In this document: in pieces, positions 9,903 to 19,147 of the stretch
Numbering within the stretch: the first letter of the stretch is position 1
Layout: each line of letters opens with the position of its first letter
From: Zelonia costaricensis
Taxonomy: Eukaryota > Euglenozoa > Kinetoplastea > Trypanosomatida > Trypanosomatidae
Reading direction: 5' to 3'
Assembly (NCBI GenBank): GCA_030849075.1
Contig: JASAOO010003506.1
Span: 1 to 64,000, forward strand
Length of the DNA stretch: 64,000 nt
Notes under the pieces: generated by a model
Seen by the model: the letters and a program-made list of their open reading frames with translations, nothing else
Databases searched by the model: none
Told to the model about the DNA's origin: nothing
Program-made: the position numbers and the translations under genes

Positions 9903-12900
9903 TCACTCCTTCGAGGAGCGCGGGCGGTGAAAGGTGTTGAAGTTGTACTTGTACTCGTACTGCAGCTTGCGGGGCCACACGCGGCGCGGCATGGCGTGCT
10001 GCGGCGCGGCGGCAGACGGCGGGGAAGGGGCCAGAGGAGCCGCGACATCGGCGGCATCCGACGCCCGCGACGGCGGTGCGCCCACTCTCGACTTCGCCCC
10101 TGCGTGCCCGTTGGATGCAGGGCTGTCTGCGTGGTCGGCCGCTGCCGGCCCCGCGCTGACCGACGGCGTGCACCCCATCAGCGGCGTTGGGGAGGCGGTG
10201 TGGACGTGCAGCAGGGGGCACGGCGGAAAGCGCTGCTGGCGATGCTCGCACACGCGCTGCACCGCGACGAGGGCCCACGCGTGCAGCCGCGCCAGCAACG
10301 ACGACGACGTCGCCGCCGCCGCTACCGTCGGCGTGTCTGCGTCCAGGCGCGGGTGCAGCAGCGTCCACGCGAGCTGCGCCACAGCAGCAGCGGAGAGGGC
10401 CGAGGCGCCGGCGAAGTCCATCATCTTCGTGTACAGCACCGTCGCCACCTTTCCGCGAAAGTGCTGTACCAGCCAGTCCGCATAGTCGCACACACCCGTC
10501 AACGGCGGAGCCAAGAGCGCCCCCACGCAGCTCAGCACGACACGGCGGTGTTCGGTCGGGCTGCTGTCCGCCGCCCCGCCGTCGCGAGACTTGAGGTAGC
10601 GCTCGAGCTCGGTTGGGTTGATGGCGCTGCAGCACTCCCGCTGTGCTGCTGCCAGCGCACGACTCCACACCACGTGCGAGTGAGCCACGTCGCGGCGACT
10701 GAAGGACCAGGCGCCGTCCATGCAGCCGGCTGCGATCAGGTCCAGCACCTCCGCCGGGGCAGCTGCGTACGCCGCACGCCACCCCAGGGGGCCGCCCGCG
10801 TAGGCCGCCGTGAAGGGATTCCACGCGGCGCCCGGCGCTGCCGGTGACGGTGCGACGAGGCCCGCGTCCGCCCACAGCGCTGCCAGCGATGGCCGCACGA
10901 CGGCACCACCGGACGCGACCGCCACGCTGCCAGCGAGCTGCCGCAGCACGAAGTCCGCGTCGCGCACGCGCGCACGCAGCAGCGACGCGGCGATTTCGCC
11001 CGCCATGTCAGCCACGGCCGCCGGCGATGCGGCCGGGGTGTTGGCGAGCACGCCAGCGAGCCACGCCTGCAGCGCCCCCCGCGCTGACACCTGGCTGCCT
11101 ACCGCCTGCGCACACGCCGCATCGGCCGGCGGCATCGGCGTGGCGAGCAGCACACTGAAGAAGCCATTGAACGGCGCAGCAGCGGCGCTCTTCTCGCCAA
11201 CGCGAGCGCGAATGAGCTCCCCCACCGCGGCGGTGCTGGGCGACGCCGCGTCGCTCATGAGCTCCTCCACAAGCGCCGCCAGCGTGTGCACGACTTCGCT
11301 GGGCACAGGGGCCGCAGCGGTGCGCTCCGCCTCACCGGCAGCGGCATCCGCAGTGCCCGCATCAGCACCAGCACCCGACGGTGATGCTGCGGGCGGCTGC
11401 GGCGGCGAGGTGATGTGCAGCTCCGCCGCATCCACGTGAAGCTCTGCGCGGAGGTCGCGCAGCTGCGCCTCGGCGGCCAGCTCGACGCACTGCGTCTGCC
11501 CACCCGCCACAAAGCGCACCTCCATGACCGTCTCTGCCCAATCGGCAACGCCGAACGCACGGCCGACCGCGGCGCACAGCTCGTGCAGGTCCTGCGACGC
11601 CCCCAGGCGGCACTGCATCAGGCGCTGCTCGCTACCCCACCGCGCCGATATCTGAAAGCGCGCGGAGCGGCCGCCGCCGTCGCCGTCGTCTGGGTCGAGG
11701 CAAACACAGCGCAGCCGCGTAGACGGGGCTGTGGCACCCGCAGTGGTGCACATCACAGCTGGCGGTGCGTCCGCCTCTGCAGCGCTGGCTGCGGTCGCCG
11801 ATGCCGGCGTCTGCACGTCTTGTGTCGCAGCGGACGGCTGTGAGGAGGCACCGCTCGGCTCGGCCGCAACGGCAGCAGCAGCCGGAGGACAAGCGGGCGG
11901 TGTTGCGGCATCGCCCTTGGACTGCGGCGGCGTTGGTGTCGCCGGTGGGGCTGAGGGCGAAGCTGCCGCCGCAGCAGTGCGCTGCCCGTTGGAGGCTGCC
12001 GTCGCGGCCCCTGCCCCTGCGGTGCCGTTCGTGTGTGCGTCCCCGTGGCTCACGGACGTCTTGGCGGCTGGCTTGGGAGGCGACTGCTGCTGTCGCTGCT
12101 GTTGCGTCGGCGGTGCGGTCGGTAGCGGCTGCTTCTTGCTATCCCTCGGCCTCACGTTTGCCGTCGGCGCCGACGGCGTCGCTGCCGGCGCGGAGAGGCG
12201 TACACGCAGCGGCTGCTGCGACTCCTTCGCCAACGCGAGCCACTCGCGCAGCACCGAGCTGGTGTCGAGGCGGACGGTGATGTCGCTGGAGAGCAGCGGC
12301 ACGTGCCGGCCCGCCACGGCGCCGAGAGCGGACTCGCACGCGGCGGCGAAGCGCTCGCACAGCGCCTCCTCGGGCTCCTTCGTGTAGCGGAAGCGGAACT
12401 CCACCGCGGCGGCGACGTCGGCGTTGAAGGCGCGCACCTGCACCCGCATCTCGAGCTGTGCGGTGGAGGGGGCCGCGGTGGGCGTGTGTCCGCCCGAGCC
12501 GGCGGCAGAGGTGGCGGCCGCCGTGCCGTTCTGCTTGGGCGGGCTTGATGTGCGGGGCGCAGGCGTCGCCGGCTTCGACTGTGCTGCGGCAGGAGACGAC
12601 GCAGCCGCGGAGGCGGGTGTGGAAGCCGCAGCGGCGGCGGCGGCGGCGGCTGCAGCCCCGGAGGTGGACGGCGCGGGGGGCGGTGGGGAGGCCTTGGCTG
12701 CCTTCTGCTGAGGTGGTGGCGGTGGTGCAGCGGCGGCGGCCGGCGGGGACGTGGGTGCCGGAGACGCGGCCGGTGGTGGGGCGGTCGGTGGAGGCGCGGC
12801 GGCACTCGGCGGCTTCGGTTCGGCGGCGGTGGCCGGCGTGGTGGGCTCGCTGGAGAAGGTAGAGAGGGGCGGGGGGTTCGTCTTGGGCCTCGCGTGGCTG

Positions 12901-13727
12901 GCAGCGGCGCTGGGTGGGGCGGAGGCGGGCGACGGGCCCGGCGCTGCGGGGCTCGATGCAGGGGCCGGCGTGGGCGGCGCCGAGCAGGCCTGCGGCTCGG
13001 GCGTCAGCTGCCGACTCGCTCGCCGACTCATCTGGCGCGACGCCGGCTGCGACGCTCGCGCGTGCGTGGCGTACGTGAGTCGCACCGGTGCTCGCCGTGC
13101 CGCGTGATCGCGCAGCAGCTGCACGGCGGCGGCGTCGTCGCTGAGCTCAACACGCTCGTCGTCGCCTGCTAGCGGCATTGCATACAGCACCAGCCTCACG
13201 CCGCTCCGAGTTGGGGTGATGCTCAGCGTGTCCTCGACTGCGCGCACAAGGCTCGCCAGCGCCAGCCGCGTGGGAATAATGAACATCTTCTCCTGGTACG
13301 ACGCGCCGCCGCCGCCGCTGCGACTTGACGGCGTCGCAGGCGGCGGATACACGTGCAGGGTCACCAGGTCGTTGTCGACGCCGTACTCGGCGGAGATGAA
13401 GCTGCCGAGGTCGCGCGGCGATGCAGGTTGGCCCACGATAGTGACCTCGAACGTGATGGCGTGCGTCTTCTGCAGCTTCGCGGCGCGCACCAGCAGCGCC
13501 CGCACGTCGGCATCGGCGCCGAGAGTCACCTCCTCGCGACTCGCCGCGCTGGTGTCGGCTGCTGTCTCGGCGAAGCTGATGGTGTACACGAAGTCCACCG
13601 CGTCGAGCCGCAGGTCCTGTGACTGCAGAAAGGCACGTAGCTCGTCCTTCGTGGCCACAGCGTCCGGGCAATCGCAGGAGCGCTGGATGCGCTCCTTGCC
13701 GTTGCGAACAATCAAGATGCACTTCAT
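9903..13727 (-). CDS. Large protein with several ubiquitin/PB1-like segments separated by Ala/Pro-rich linkers
   Basis: This gene encodes 1274 residues from the ATG at 13727-13725. I do not recognise the gene. Four segments have the strand-helix-strand pattern and hydrophobic terminal strand of a beta-grasp (ubiquitin/PB1-like) fold: about residues 1-98 (starts MKCILIVRNGKE); about 105-230 (ends APVRLTYATHA); nt 12456-12190 (ends QPLRVRLSAP); and nt 11715-11400 (ends VDAAELHITSPP). They are separated by long Ala/Pro/Ser/Thr low-complexity linkers with poly-Ala runs. The C-terminal 450 residues are predicted mostly helical and end in a basic aromatic tail (RKLQYEYKYNFNTF). A minus-strand pyrimidine tract at 13765-13815 and an AG at 13752-13751 give a 23-nt leader. 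They also rule out the upstream in-frame ATG at 13775, which lies in the tract. A scaffold role is possible but unproven. Confidence 0.8.
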   Translation of the reverse strand: MKCILIVRNGKERIQRSCDCPDAVATKDELRAFLQSQDLRLDAVDFVYTISFAETAADTSAASREEVTLGADADVRALLVRAAKLQKTHAITFEVTIVGQPASPRDLGSFISAEYGVDNDLVTLHVYPPPATPSSRSGGGGASYQEKMFIIPTRLALASLVRAVEDTLSITPTRSGVRLVLYAMPLAGDDERVELSDDAAAVQLLRDHAARRAPVRLTYATHARASQPASRQMSRRASRQLTPEPQACSAPPTPAPASSPAAPGPSPASAPPSAAASHARPKTNPPPLSTFSSEPTTPATAAEPKPPSAAAPPPTAPPPAASPAPTSPPAAAAAPPPPPQQKAAKASPPPPAPSTSGAAAAAAAAAAASTPASAAASSPAAAQSKPATPAPRTSSPPKQNGTAAATSAAGSGGHTPTAAPSTAQLEMRVQVRAFNADVAAAVEFRFRYTKEPEEALCERFAAACESALGAVAGRHVPLLSSDITVRLDTSSVLREWLALAKESQQPLRVRLSAPAATPSAPTANVRPRDSKKQPLPTAPPTQQQRQQQSPPKPAAKTSVSHGDAHTNGTAGAGAATAASNGQRTAAAAASPSAPPATPTPPQSKGDAATPPACPPAAAAVAAEPSGASSQPSAATQDVQTPASATAASAAEADAPPAVMCTTAGATAPSTRLRCVCLDPDDGDGGGRSARFQISARWGSEQRLMQCRLGASQDLHELCAAVGRAFGVADWAETVMEVRFVAGGQTQCVELAAEAQLRDLRAELHVDAAELHITSPPQPPAASPSGAGADAGTADAAAGEAERTAAAPVPSEVVHTLAALVEELMSDAASPSTAAVGELIRARVGEKSAAAAPFNGFFSVLLATPMPPADAACAQAVGSQVSARGALQAWLAGVLANTPAASPAAVADMAGEIAASLLRARVRDADFVLRQLAGSVAVASGGAVVRPSLAALWADAGLVAPSPAAPGAAWNPFTAAYAGGPLGWRAAYAAAPAEVLDLIAAGCMDGAWSFSRRDVAHSHVVWSRALAAAQRECCSAINPTELERYLKSRDGGAADSSPTEHRRVVLSCVGALLAPPLTGVCDYADWLVQHFRGKVATVLYTKMMDFAGASALSAAAVAQLAWTLLHPRLDADTPTVAAAATSSSLLARLHAWALVAVQRVCEHRQQRFPPCPLLHVHTASPTPLMGCTPSVSAGPAAADHADSPASNGHAGAKSRVGAPPSRASDAADVAAPLAPSPPSAAAPQHAMPRRVWPRKLQYEYKYNFNTFHRPRSSKE

Positions 13728-15096
13728 CGTGCCTGTTGCCGCGTCGCCCACTTGATGCGATGGGGGGGGGGGCACCGGAAGCGGGGGAAAGGCGGAGGGG
13801 GAAGGAGGAAGAGACTGCGTGCGGGGCCGAGTTGGTCAAAGTCGCTCGCCTAAAAGAAAAAGAAGAGCGCAGATGCGCCGTCACGCAGAGGCGAGGAAGG
13901 AGCGCGGTGGGGTCTGGAGCGGGTGTGGGGCACCGGCGACGCGACGCGCTCGGTGCCGTCGCGCAAACGTCCCGAGGAGGCACTCGTCACGTCTGCAGTG
14001 CGCCGGCTCTGTGTCGGTCAAGGAAGACGGAGGGACGACGACCGCGCGGCGCTGCAGAGTGACCACCAGGCGCTCGAGGCACGTGCTGCTGGCGATTCGG
14101 ATAAACAACAGAGAACGGAAGCTACGCCAGCGCTCTTGTGAAGGGACGCTGTGCGAGGAGGGAAGGCGGGTAACGTGCTGTTGTGGCCCTCCAGAAAGCG
14201 AAGGCACGCGAATGACGAGTTTGAGGGGATGGTGGGGAGGGGAGGCGATGGGGGGGGGGAAGGGCAGTCGCGTAGGGGTGGAGGCATGATCAGAGTCCGA
14301 GAAGGAGGGGAAGGGACGGCGCACACACACACGAGCACGCACACAAGTGGGCTAGCGCGACTCCGCCTCCGCTTGCATACAAACCGGAGTTCCGCATTGT
14401 TCAGCATGGGACGGACGGCCCCGCCAAAGCTGCACGCAGGAGAGTCGAGCCAGTGCCAGGTGCGGGAGGTTTAAGGGAGAACTGTGATGCTCTCTTTACC
14501 GCGACTGTGCGAGCGGGAAGGACGCATTACGCTGACACGCTATCGACGCTGCATCGCGACACAAACACGCACACATCCGCACACATCCACACACACACAC
14601 GGACACACAAACACACACGCGCGCGGAGGCGGACTGATTGAACCGCACTCAAAGAGAAGCGCGAAGCGCGTCTGCGGGTGCGTCGCCACCGCACGCGGCA
14701 TCCGCCGCCGAATTGCGCGTGCAGCCACACATGCAGGAGTGGCGGCCGTACGTCAGTCAACGCGATGACATCCGTTCCGGTAGCGCGGGAGCCGCATCAC
14801 GGCCGCGCCCTCTCTTTCCGTGTGGGCTGTGCCACAACTCCCGAGCAGCGAGCATGCAAGAGAGGGAAGAGTGGGGCCCAAGTCGTCTGTTCTTGTCCTC
14901 TCCACCGCCCCCCCCCCTCGCTCTTTATCGTCGCCACACACCCGCCCACCCGCCTCGCACGACTCGTGAGAAACGTCCCCGGAAAAATCAGCGCGCGATG
15001 CTCTGCCTTCCGCCACAACTACGTCAAGTCCCCCCCCCATCCCCCTCCCCCTCCCTCTCCCCCTCGCCCTTTCGCCGCCACCCGCATCCCCTTCAT
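13728..15096. other. Intergenic region between beta-grasp gene and TMTC-like gene
   Basis: About 1.4 kb with no credible gene. It holds the trans-splicing signal of the preceding entry, CA-rich sequence at 14575-14620, and pyrimidine-rich plus-strand tracts (14895-14925, 15030-15070) in the 3' flank of the TMTC-like gene. Confidence 0.6.
13751..13815 (-). promoter_or_regulatory. Predicted trans-splicing signal (pyrimidine tract + AG)
   Basis: The minus strand reads a strong pyrimidine run (13765-13815), then the first AG at 13752-13751, 23 nt before the ATG at 13727. It decides the start of the beta-grasp protein. Confidence 0.55.
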
Positions 15097-17889
15097 CTAT
15101 GCAATCAAGAAGGAGAGATCGGCGGAGCAGGCGCCGAGCTCGCCGATGCGCTGCAGCGCCGCCTTCTGCGTCGCGTTCATCGAGTCAGACATCTTGAGGT
15201 CTCGCCGGATCGTCCGCATCTCCTGGAGACGCGATTGGCGGAAGACCGGGAAGCCCCGCTCGAGATCCGCCAGCCGCCCCGGGAACATCACCGTGATCTT
15301 GCTGCGCACCTGTGGGTCGTGCAGCAGGGCGGCGAGGTGGCAGTACTGACGCACCACGATGTCGAGGTAGCTGAGCAGCAACGCGTTCCGCTCCGGCGTG
15401 TGCGGGGCCGTGTAATTCACGTAGAACTGCACGACCTTGGCCGTGCTGTCGCCGATGGTGAGGAACTGCGACATGCGGTGGGGGATGGTCGGGTAGTTGT
15501 ACTTGGGCTCCGACAGGACGTGGCGCCAGTCCGTTTCGCACAGCCTGAAGCGCTCCGTCACCGAGGCAGAGCGCTGCGCCGCCTCCTGCGGTGTCGGCGG
15601 CGCCGACGACTTCGCCTGCTTCGAGCTGCCTGCCTTCTCATCCTCGCCCTCATCGTCTTTGTCTTCGTCTGCGCCTTGGGCCGCCGTCCGGGCGCCGTTG
15701 CTCTTCGCGAGGGGCGCCTCCACGACGCCGGCCATAGTCTGCCGGTCGCACTGCATCGTCGTCTGGCCATACCAGTATGCGGCGTTGCAGTACGTCGACT
15801 CCGCGGCCGAGCGATGCACCTCGTCGGAGATCCAGTACAGCCGCGAGGCGTTCCACAGGTCGAGGGCCTCGTCGAGCAGGCCGCGCGCCAGGCACGGCTT
15901 CTGGTACTTCTGCAGGGCGAGGATTGCGGCCTCGCGGATCTGCATCGCCTTCTGCGATTTGAGTGTCACGAGCGAGGCGTAGTCCATCAGCTGCTCCATG
16001 TCCGTCATGTGCGGGAAGAGCATCGCGCGCACCTTATCGTATGTATCCTGGCAGGTGCTCATGGCGAAGCCGTCCTCCATGCACATGCGCAGGTACTCGT
16101 ACGCCTTCCGGATGTCCTGGTGACTGTTCACCTCGTTCACGGCAAGGTAGTAGTAGCTCTCGCGCAGCGTGGGGTCCAGCTCGATGGCGCGCTTGACCAG
16201 GCTCACGACCTCGGGCGTGACGCGGCCATCGTGCGAGGACGCGGTCCATGCGAGTTGATAGTGAACCTTACCGCTGTTCGGGCAGGTCCTCCGCGCTGCC
16301 CGGAAGAGGTCCTCGTCGCTCCACCAGTCCTCGTTGCGCCGGTGCGAGAAGACACCCCAGCCCACACACAGCAGCAGCAGCACGTACAAGTACGGCACGA
16401 CGACGCCGCGGCGCAGACCAGGGGCGGCCACGAAAAACGTGAGGAGGAGCACGGCGCCGATGGACGGGACGTAGAGGCAGCGCTCCGCGATGAAGGTGCC
16501 GACGGCGATGAAGAGGTGGCTGACCGGCGCGTATGGGATGGCGATCCACAGGAAGCCCAGCAGCCCTGTCATCGCCAGGCGCGAGCGGGACACAAAGGTG
16601 CCGTACAGGCACCCGCCGGCCGCGGCGAGCGTGGCGGCCGTCACGGCGGAAAAGAGCGGTACGCGGGGGTCCTGCAAGCTGAACATGTGCGGGATGCAGT
16701 TGTAGCTGTACTCGCAGCACAGCGACGTCGGGAAGAAGAGGAGCTCGAGGTTCTTGACCTGGATGACCCAGCGCATGCTGAGCCAGTGGAAGAGGCCCTT
16801 GGGCACGAAGTACTGCGGGTTCTCCGTCCGCCGCAGCATCGGACTGCGCCGCAGGTCGACGTTGCCGACGAAGGCGCGGCGGAAGGCAAGGTAGCTGATA
16901 AGCTCCACGACGGCCACCGCGATGACGATGAGCGTGCGACTGCGCTGGCAGCGGCCGCACGCGTACATGACGCACGCGTGCACCCCGTAGATCGCGGTAA
17001 ACGTGATGGCGCTGTCCTTGCAGAGGATGCTGATGATCAGCGCGTAGCCGGCGAACACGACGTAGCGCCCCGTGTAGACGCGCCCGCTCGACTTGGCCGG
17101 CTGCTTGCCCCGCTCGGCTGCGGCCGCCTTCGCTTTCAACTTTTCCGCAGCGGACGCACCGGCGCTGGAGGCGGCAGGGGCGGCAGTCGCGGCGGCGTCG
17201 GCTCCCTCATCTACTTGGTTGAGGTAGCGGTGGACGCAGAAGAAGCCAATCAGCCCGAAGAGGCAGTAGAGCAGCTCGCACCGGCCGACGATGGATGTGA
17301 CGGCGTCGACGTGGACTGGGTGCACGAGGTAGAGCAGCGCGGCCACGAACGGGACGGCGTGCAGCGGCGAGGTCAGCACCGCCGAGAAGGACTCCAGCTT
17401 GCTCGCATCTGTTGGCAGGGCGGCGCTGGGGACGGCGACGTACACGTAGAGGCGGGCAAGGTAGAAGACGAGGCCGACGTTCACGTACGCCACGGCGTAG
17501 TTGAAGAAGTGGAGGAAGGGGGTGCTGTGGTGGTAGCCCATCAGCCAGTGCTGGATGCGGAAGGTGAGCACCGTGATGGGGCGGTACGAGCCGTTCGACT
17601 CGAAGCGGTCCAGCTGCTTCCCCCAGAAGTCGTTGAAGAGGATCGAGTAGAAGGACGTCTTGTCGGCGTGGGAGTCGAGGTTGCGCTCGATGGCGAGGTG
17701 GTCGTCGAAGGCCAGATCGCCACGGAGGCCGTTGCTGAAGACAATCGCGGCGATGAGGAGGAGGAGGGCGTGAATCTGAACATCGACGCCGTACTTGAGG
17801 CGCCAGCGGGGTGCGGCGGCAGCAGCAGCAGCAGCGGTCGGAGTGGCCGTCGCTGCCGGAGCCGCCTTCACCGTCGTCGCCGGAGGCAT
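15097..17889 (-). CDS. TMTC-like membrane protein: GT-C glycosyltransferase fold with TPR-like C-terminus
   Basis: This gene encodes 930 residues from the ATG at 17889-17887, with many hydrophobic segments from about residue 36 to 560. After the first of these comes FDDHLAI (61-67), then NDFWGKQL, SYRPITVLTF (101-110), a luminal/TM block, and LVHPVHVDAVTSIVGRCELL. This series matches TMTC1-4 proteins, where it reads FDD..AI, W, SYRP(L)TVLTFR, HP.H.E.V..VVGRA(D/E)LL. TMTCs are ER membrane O-mannosyltransferases (CAZy GT105). The Asp pair (62-63) is the expected catalytic/metal-binding motif of GT-C enzymes. The C-terminal part (nt 16276-15870) contains TPR-like helices such as VKRAIELDPTLRESYYYLAV, again as in TMTCs. 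The last 150 residues are not recognised. An acidic linker sits near nt 15640-15670. Homology is clear by motif; the substrate in trypanosomatids is unknown. Confidence 0.85.
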   Translation of the reverse strand: MPPATTVKAAPAATATPTAAAAAAAAPRWRLKYGVDVQIHALLLLIAAIVFSNGLRGDLAFDDHLAIERNLDSHADKTSFYSILFNDFWGKQLDRFESNGSYRPITVLTFRIQHWLMGYHHSTPFLHFFNYAVAYVNVGLVFYLARLYVYVAVPSAALPTDASKLESFSAVLTSPLHAVPFVAALLYLVHPVHVDAVTSIVGRCELLYCLFGLIGFFCVHRYLNQVDEGADAAATAAPAASSAGASAAEKLKAKAAAAERGKQPAKSSGRVYTGRYVVFAGYALIISILCKDSAITFTAIYGVHACVMYACGRCQRSRTLIVIAVAVVELISYLAFRRAFVGNVDLRRSPMLRRTENPQYFVPKGLFHWLSMRWVIQVKNLELLFFPTSLCCEYSYNCIPHMFSLQDPRVPLFSAVTAATLAAAGGCLYGTFVSRSRLAMTGLLGFLWIAIPYAPVSHLFIAVGTFIAERCLYVPSIGAVLLLTFFVAAPGLRRGVVVPYLYVLLLLCVGWGVFSHRRNEDWWSDEDLFRAARRTCPNSGKVHYQLAWTASSHDGRVTPEVVSLVKRAIELDPTLRESYYYLAVNEVNSHQDIRKAYEYLRMCMEDGFAMSTCQDTYDKVRAMLFPHMTDMEQLMDYASLVTLKSQKAMQIREAAILALQKYQKPCLARGLLDEALDLWNASRLYWISDEVHRSAAESTYCNAAYWYGQTTMQCDRQTMAGVVEAPLAKSNGARTAAQGADEDKDDEGEDEKAGSSKQAKSSAPPTPQEAAQRSASVTERFRLCETDWRHVLSEPKYNYPTIPHRMSQFLTIGDSTAKVVQFYVNYTAPHTPERNALLLSYLDIVVRQYCHLAALLHDPQVRSKITVMFPGRLADLERGFPVFRQSRLQEMRTIRRDLKMSDSMNATQKAALQRIGELGACSADLSFLIA

Positions 17890-19147
17890 CTCTCCGCCTT
17901 GCCGTGTGCAGCTCAACACAGAGCGAGAGATGGAGCGGTTGATTGGCTGATGTGTGTGGGGGTTGAAGGGTGGTTGGGTTAGTTCGTGGGAGGGGAGGGG
18001 CGCGCGGGTGTTCGTACGATCGGTGAATAAGAAGAAGGGGAGGAGGGAGGGCCGAGGCCGAGTGGAAAGGGGGGAGCGGGTGAAAGAGGAGGGAGACGCG
18101 GAGAGTGGGGCGTGTCGTGCTCGCTGCTCGGGCCCGGTGAGAGCGTGGCACAGATCGAACAAAACACGGAAGAACAAGCACGGCCGAGGCAGACGATGAG
18201 GGGAAAGAGCAAAGGGTGCACTGTGTCAAACACGAAAGGTGAAGGAGACGCTAAGGCGGTGCGTACCTGTGCTCTCTCCGCCGCTGCTCGTGGTAGTGCT
18301 GAGTAATGGATGCTGCAATACTGCTGCGTACGTCGACTTGCAGGGAAGTACGGGAGAGAGAGACGGGGTGCCACAGCCCGATTCAGAGTGGAGAGGCCGA
18401 GGAGGAGGAGGAGGAGAGAGGAGAGAGGAGTGCAACCTGCATGCGTGGGAAGGGGTGCAACCGGCTGCTTCAGCACCGCACGCAGCAGCCACGTTCAGAA
18501 GCGTCGCGAGAAGAGACGACGCCGGTGGACTTCAGCATACGCATTCGCTGCGGCTGAGGAGGTGTAGCTGCCTACACCGTCTCGTGTTGATTTCGCACGG
18601 CGCATCCTGAAGCGCTGCGTGCTTCTTTTGTTTTGAAAGATGTGACCGAGTCGCGAGCCTCTGTGTTGCAGAGACCTCGCATGGAGTCTACTCGCGCGCG
18701 ACAACCCTCCCCACCCCCCAGCCAACCTACCTCCTCCTCCTCCTCATCACTCTCTTGCCCTCCACATCGCGAAGGTCGCACTCCTCTCCGCGACCCGGCG
18801 AACTCTGTGCGTGGCAGCATGAACACTGAAGAAGGCACTTGTACCGCACAACGGCGGCACAGTGTCGCGGAGGGCGGACGGTACACGTGGGTAGTAGATC
18901 AACATAACGCACATGGAAAGCAGCGCCAACGCCGTGGCGGCTCTATGCATCGCAATTCTTGTTCTATGCGTAAACGCAGCACATACACACACACACAAAC
19001 CCTCTGCGCACAGACGTGAAGCGGCTCTATCAGCGCTGCTGGCTTTCGTTTCCCGCCTCTCACGGGCACCGGCCGGGTGCACGGCTGCTGGGTAGCGGCG
19101 GCTTGGCCAGTCGACGCCATGACGCACGTTTGTCGAAGATGCGCCCA
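17890..19147. other. Intergenic region upstream of the TMTC-like gene
   Basis: No credible gene. A minus-strand pyrimidine tract at 17916-17935 with nearby AGs is the likely splice signal for the TMTC-like gene. Other purine-rich plus-strand stretches (18030-18110, 18380-18430) are further candidates. A short CA run lies at 18980-19000. Confidence 0.6.

Noticed and set aside
14638..17982. Long plus-strand frame (1114 codons) antisense to the TMTC-like gene
   Set aside because: It is a high-GC shadow frame without stops, with Val/Leu/Arg/His-rich composition and no protein-like motifs. The minus-strand frame carries clear family motifs.
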